Assembly (NCBI RefSeq): GCF_004358205.1 | Contig: NZ_SMYO01000005.1 | Coordinates: 425,261 to 489,260 of the forward strand | Direction of reading: 5' to 3' | Origin: Bacillus salipaludis | Lineage (GTDB): Bacteria > Bacillota > Bacilli > Bacillales_B > DSM-18226 | DNA length: 64,000 nucleotides | Shown: piece by piece, positions 61,026 to 64,000 of the stretch | How positions within the stretch are numbered: the first letter of the stretch is position 1 | Layout: every line of letters begins with the position of its first letter | The notes under the pieces: generated by a model | Database searches by the model: none | The model's input: the letters and a program-made list of their open reading frames with translations, nothing else | Told to the model about the DNA's origin: nothing | Program-made: the position numbers and the translations under genes

Positions 61026-61862
61026 TTAGTCCCTGTTTTCTGTTATACATTCCTCTTCGGGCTTCATATTAATCTGTTTCCACTTTTCATTCCCTGCTTT
61101 ACGGAATTGAGCAATTTCTACGTCAGTTCCATTTGTTAAAGTAAAAAATATAAAACAATAATCAGCCCCATCATTCCCGTTAAAATAAATATTTTTTACA
61201 AAACCATTTTTTACTGTTGGATATATTTTATGAATCAATTTGCACCAATTGCCATACTTCACCTCTACAACTGATTCAGCATCATGACTCCATCCATGAT
61301 AGGGTGCGCAAAGAAAGTCCTCTTCAAATTTTTGCATATCTGATATTCGATAACCTTCTTGTTTGTGAACAAGTTGGATAAATCCGTAAGAATATCCAAA
61401 ATATTCAGCACTTTTACCTTCAAATCCTTCAATCGTTTCAATTTCATAAAAAAACCTAATCCCATGGTTTATATCTGGTACTCGACAAAGCTTTATTAAA
61501 TTCGTATGCCCTACGCCAGCAAAAGAATTCAAATAGTCTTCATAGCTTAATTTTTGTTGATACTCCTTAGACAAAAAATTGTATGCAAGGGGAAATGGAA
61601 TACGCGCATGACCAATTGTACCGCAACTTCGCCAACCCATATTTTCCGCTTCACGCAGAATACTAAAATAATTGAGAAGAGTATCATCAGGTGTTCTTGT
61701 CAATTCGATTGGTACTATGATTTGGTCATAGGTTTTATCATAATAAGGAGAGAAGGACTCCCAAGTGTTAAATCTCAAATTTAAAGCAGGCAAACAAGAT
61801 GGACGAAAATATTTTTGATGATAATCAGTTAGGTTCATTTGATTCCGTAATAACACATTCAT
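61026..61862 (-). CDS. Hypothetical protein, about 278 aa
   Basis: The start is ATG 61862 or ATG 61871, with GGGTGATG between them as the ribosome-binding site. The product has no signal peptide. Notable blocks are DQIIVPIELTRTPDDTLLNY, GIRFFYEIETIEGFEG and CAPYHGWSHDAESVVEVKYG. I know similar Bacillus hypothetical proteins but no function. The last residues overlap nothing. Confidence 0.6.
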   Translation of the reverse strand: MNVLLRNQMNLTDYHQKYFRPSCLPALNLRFNTWESFSPYYDKTYDQIIVPIELTRTPDDTLLNYFSILREAENMGWRSCGTIGHARIPFPLAYNFLSKEYQQKLSYEDYLNSFAGVGHTNLIKLCRVPDINHGIRFFYEIETIEGFEGKSAEYFGYSYGFIQLVHKQEGYRISDMQKFEEDFLCAPYHGWSHDAESVVEVKYGNWCKLIHKIYPTVKNGFVKNIYFNGNDGADYCFIFFTLTNGTDVEIAQFRKAGNEKWKQINMKPEEECITENRD

Positions 61863-62044
61863 CACCCACATTTAGTTTATGGGTGAACGAAGGATAGGTG
61901 ATAGACCACTATCTTTCTAATTATTTAATGCTTATTTCGTAAAGTGGTGAGTTGCAGTAACAAAAAGCAATCAAAGTTTCCCTTAAACGCCCTTCATCTT
62001 TATAGCAATAAACTAGTTCTAATGAAAAACTGTAATTTTTATAA

Positions 62045-62650
62045 TTATTCTATGTGGATAACAACCTCAAATCCTGTTGGTTTTCCTTTAAAAGGAGTTT
62101 GATTTTCTCTAAAAACCAAGTCCAAACCAGAAATCTCATCTGGTAACGGAGGAGAAACAATGAAGTTATAATTCATGTGTCCATTATTTCCTCCTCCGCC
62201 AGTAATTCTACAATCATATTCTTCTCCTAGTGATAATTCCCAAAAGCTGTGTCGATGAAATCTGTCTCTAGATGGCTCCTCTTCAGGTTCCCAATCAATA
62301 TTAAAATTAATAACACTTGCATTTGCGTATTGCCGAATAAATGTTACGGAATACAAACACTGTTCTTTTTCCACTGACTTTGAGACAGGTAGGTACTTTT
62401 TGAAATCTGTTGGTTCAACCTGCGGTCGAAAATGGTCATCATTTTCTAATACACCAAATATCGACCTCAGCAGGTCCTCATAAAGGTCAAATTTTTCTGC
62501 CCACTTTGAAATATCTTCAAGTGGCGGAAAACCTGGGTTATTGTTTGAAATATCCTTTCTCTGTTTTAATAAAGAACATATTTGCTCATCAATTGGGATT
62601 AATCGTTCATCATAATGCTCGGTTGGTCGTTCAAACGGCATTCGTTTCAT
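62045..62650 (-). CDS. Hypothetical protein with a chorismate-mutase-like N-terminal helix pair, 201 aa
   Basis: The N-terminus (FERPTEHYDERLIPIDEQIC, SLLKQRKDISNNNPGFPPLE) recalls the xxxRxxIDxID..I..Ll..R pattern of AroQ-like helices but lacks most active-site residues. The C-terminal half is beta-rich (SVTFIRQYANASVINFNIDW, GLDLVFRENQTPFKGKPTGF). AGGTGGAAA precedes the ATG. It is a widespread kind of Bacillus hypothetical protein. No enzymatic role is claimed. Confidence 0.65.
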   Translation of the reverse strand: MKRMPFERPTEHYDERLIPIDEQICSLLKQRKDISNNNPGFPPLEDISKWAEKFDLYEDLLRSIFGVLENDDHFRPQVEPTDFKKYLPVSKSVEKEQCLYSVTFIRQYANASVINFNIDWEPEEEPSRDRFHRHSFWELSLGEEYDCRITGGGGNNGHMNYNFIVSPPLPDEISGLDLVFRENQTPFKGKPTGFEVVIHIE

Positions 62651-62896
62651 AATATTTCCACCTCAATTTTATTTATTAGCTCGTTCCTATATTAACAAAT
62701 ATTGGGATTCCGAAAAACCATTTTAATTAGCAAATGGTCCTAAATTTACCTTAATTCAAACTATCTTATCCAAATGAGGGAGGTCTTTCATATTCAACTA
62801 CTCATTTTTGTGCTTCTAATTAGATTCTTTATTTCTCACTGTTGAACAAGAATTAAAAAAGGATGGTACAATAAGAAAAAAAGAAGGTGGGATATA

Positions 62897-63202
62897 TTGG
62901 AAAATATTTTATTTGTGGTTTTGATAATCATAGCGATTCTAATTGTTGGTTCCTGCTTGATTAAAACATCTTTTAATAAAAGAAAAAGAATTATAACCGG
63001 AATTGTTTTAATACTTTCAGTCTTTTTATATCCAATGTTTGTACCGTTTTTTGGCGGAATTGGTGGATTGGATGGAGTAGTAAGTTTAATGGCTTTTCAT
63101 TTTATTCTATTGGTAGGAGGTTTATTAACTTTAATTGTCGGATTCTTTACTAAGTCAGAATATAAAAAAATAGATAAACAAACCAATAACAAGCAGCAAT
63201 AA
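62897..63202 (+). CDS. Three-helix membrane protein, 101 aa
   Basis: Helices cover about residues 2-22, 34-50 and 63-88, followed by a charged tail (KSEYKKIDKQTNNKQQ). The start is TTG 62897 with AAGGTGGGA upstream. Family unknown. Confidence 0.6.
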   Translation: MENILFVVLIIIAILIVGSCLIKTSFNKRKRIITGIVLILSVFLYPMFVPFFGGIGGLDGVVSLMAFHFILLVGGLLTLIVGFFTKSEYKKIDKQTNNKQQ

Positions 63203-63550
63203 TAAATTACACTGTAGCTCAAAAAGCAGGATAAATTCATATTCGAATAGCCCTTCTTTTTCTGTTGTTCATGAATATTATTTTTTTTGTTTTGTGCTTT
63301 AAAAGAGAAACCGTTTAATTTGCCTAGTATTTTCCGGATTTGTTGTTTCTGGCATTTAATTAATGTATGTTTGGTCATTATGTTAATAAATTTTTTATGA
63401 ATTATTTCTCAAAGAAATGCTGTATAAATATTAGTATTTATACATATTTTTGAGACTATTCTTATTGAACAAACGGGGCAGTATAGTTAAAGAAGGAAAT
63501 CCCTTCTTTAGAGGTGAATATGGTGGTAACAACTTTATTAGGAGAATGAT
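63203..63550. other. Gene-free stretch with a repeat
   Basis: The intergenic repeat copy at 63462-63480 is followed by a small hairpin, AAAGAAGG-AAATC-CCTTCTTT (63489-63509). No gene was found. Confidence 0.45.
63462..63480 (+). repeat. Intergenic repeat copy
   Basis: TTATTGAACAAACGGGGCA. Confidence 0.65.
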
Positions 63551-63828
63551 ATGAAAAAAATGTTCAGGTAATTGACGGTGCAATTAACAGTACGTTTGAA
63601 ATTTATGAAGTGGATATTGAACTGTTTGATATTCTTTTTCCAAATGGTAAAGATATTGCATTTGCAAGTGACTTCCCAAACCTTGACGACACTGATTTCT
63701 ATACAAGATTTTACTCAAAAATGGTGGATAAGAAAAAAGTTAATGGCATACACGGAACACTTCATCTTGAGGATTTAGCAAAGAAAAATTTTCCAAACAG
63801 AAGAGAGACAGACGCTGGAAAGTATTAG
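63551..63828 (+). pseudogene. Small hypothetical gene frameshifted in an A-run (possible phase-variable gene)
   Basis: AGGAG fits ATG 63551, which is followed by seven A residues (63554-63560) and a stop after ATG AAA AAA ATG TTC AGG TAA. One more A would restore MKKNVQVIDGAINSTFEIYE and the open frame to TAG 63828 (LFDILFPNGKDIAFASDF, HGTLHLEDLAKKNF), about 92 aa. It is either a pseudogene or read by slippage. Function unknown. Confidence 0.65.
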
Positions 63829-63850
63829 ACATTCATAAATCTTATTAAGC

Positions 63851-63864
63851 TCTAACGGGTGCTT
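63851..63864 (+). repeat. Intergenic AACGGGTGC repeat, interrupted by the intron
   Basis: TCTAACGGGTGCTT ends exactly where the intron-like sequence begins. Confidence 0.65.
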
Positions 63865-64000
63865 GTGCGGCCGAGCATAGGTCGTATCATATAACGGGTG
63901 GGATTCCCGTCGAGTAAGAACTAGCCATTCGCTCGTAGCGAGTCTTGGAGGGCTAAAGGTAACTTTAGTCTTTAAGCGTAGACAGTTAGGTAGCGGGCCG
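63865..64000 (+). mobile_element. Probable group II intron, 5' end only
   Basis: The sequence starts GTGCGG, fitting the GUGYG 5' consensus of group II introns. It is far more GC-rich and more structured than anything nearby, with hairpins ACGGG...CCCGT and GCTCGTAGCGAG expected of domain I. The reverse-transcriptase gene would lie beyond the window. It is inserted in a copy of the intergenic repeat. Confidence 0.55.

Noticed and set aside
60847..61029. A 60-codon hydrophobic frame
   Set aside because: The TTG start has no ribosome-binding site and the frame overlaps the end of a minus-strand gene.
1..64000. tRNA or rRNA genes
   Set aside because: No cloverleaf-like or rRNA-like sequence was recognised, and base composition stays low except in the last 136 bases.

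Overview
The window looks like a chromosomal segment of an endospore-forming, low-GC Bacillaceae bacterium. The DNA is AT-rich, ribosome-binding sites are strong GGAGG types, TTG and GTG starts are common, and sporulation-lineage families appear (a SpoIIP-like amidase, a DUF1657 protein, two DUF3888 proteins). It holds almost no housekeeping genes. It is an accessory region of small, mostly single-copy or recently duplicated genes, broken genes and mobile DNA.

Layout. 0-6 kb: the 3' end of an Ig-repeat surface protein, small hypothetical genes, a frameshifted DUF4304-like gene and a DUF1657 gene. 6-11 kb: a RecJ-type exonuclease, then a BlaI/BlaR1-type repressor and membrane metallopeptidase pair whose promoter overlaps two exact operator palindromes. 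11-34 kb: a long run of small genes resembling a polymorphic-toxin immunity/hypothetical island (three DUF3916 paralogues, an Imm51/Imm26-like fusion, DUF4288, DUF4275, DUF1835/DUF3658, TPR, tubby-like, many one- or two-helix membrane proteins), with several pseudogenes and two 49-codon membrane ORFs. 34.5-45.5 kb: a Tn7/Tn5053-like transposition region. 45.6-50.7 kb: a Gabija-type antiphage pair (OLD nuclease GajA and UvrD-like helicase GajB) and a divergent SEC-C protein. 51-64 kb: more small secreted, lipoprotein and hypothetical genes separated by recurring terminator and intergenic repeats. It ends at what appears to be the 5' end of a group II intron.

Main point. The transposition region contains two TniQ, two TnsB/TniA-like and two TnsC/TniB-like genes. 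One TniA/TniB pair has all expected catalytic motifs. The other is shorter but open: the TnsB-like protein lacks the N-terminal ~150 residues and carries Glu in place of both catalytic Asp residues, at exactly conserved spacing. The TnsC-like protein keeps Walker A, has Asp for the Walker B Glu, and stops before the C-terminal AAA+ part. This looks like a catalytically altered transposase paralogue module beside an active one, next to a Gabija system. No TnsA, resolvase or CRISPR was seen, and the transposon ends are not resolved.

Other themes. Two families of recurring terminators and one short intergenic repeat (around AACGGGTGC) sit just after stop codons across the window and probably mark the recombination history of the small-gene cassettes. 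Several genes have ribosome-binding sites spaced for ATA or ATT rather than ATG/GTG/TTG starts. Family assignments come from recalled motif and family knowledge; no database search was run.
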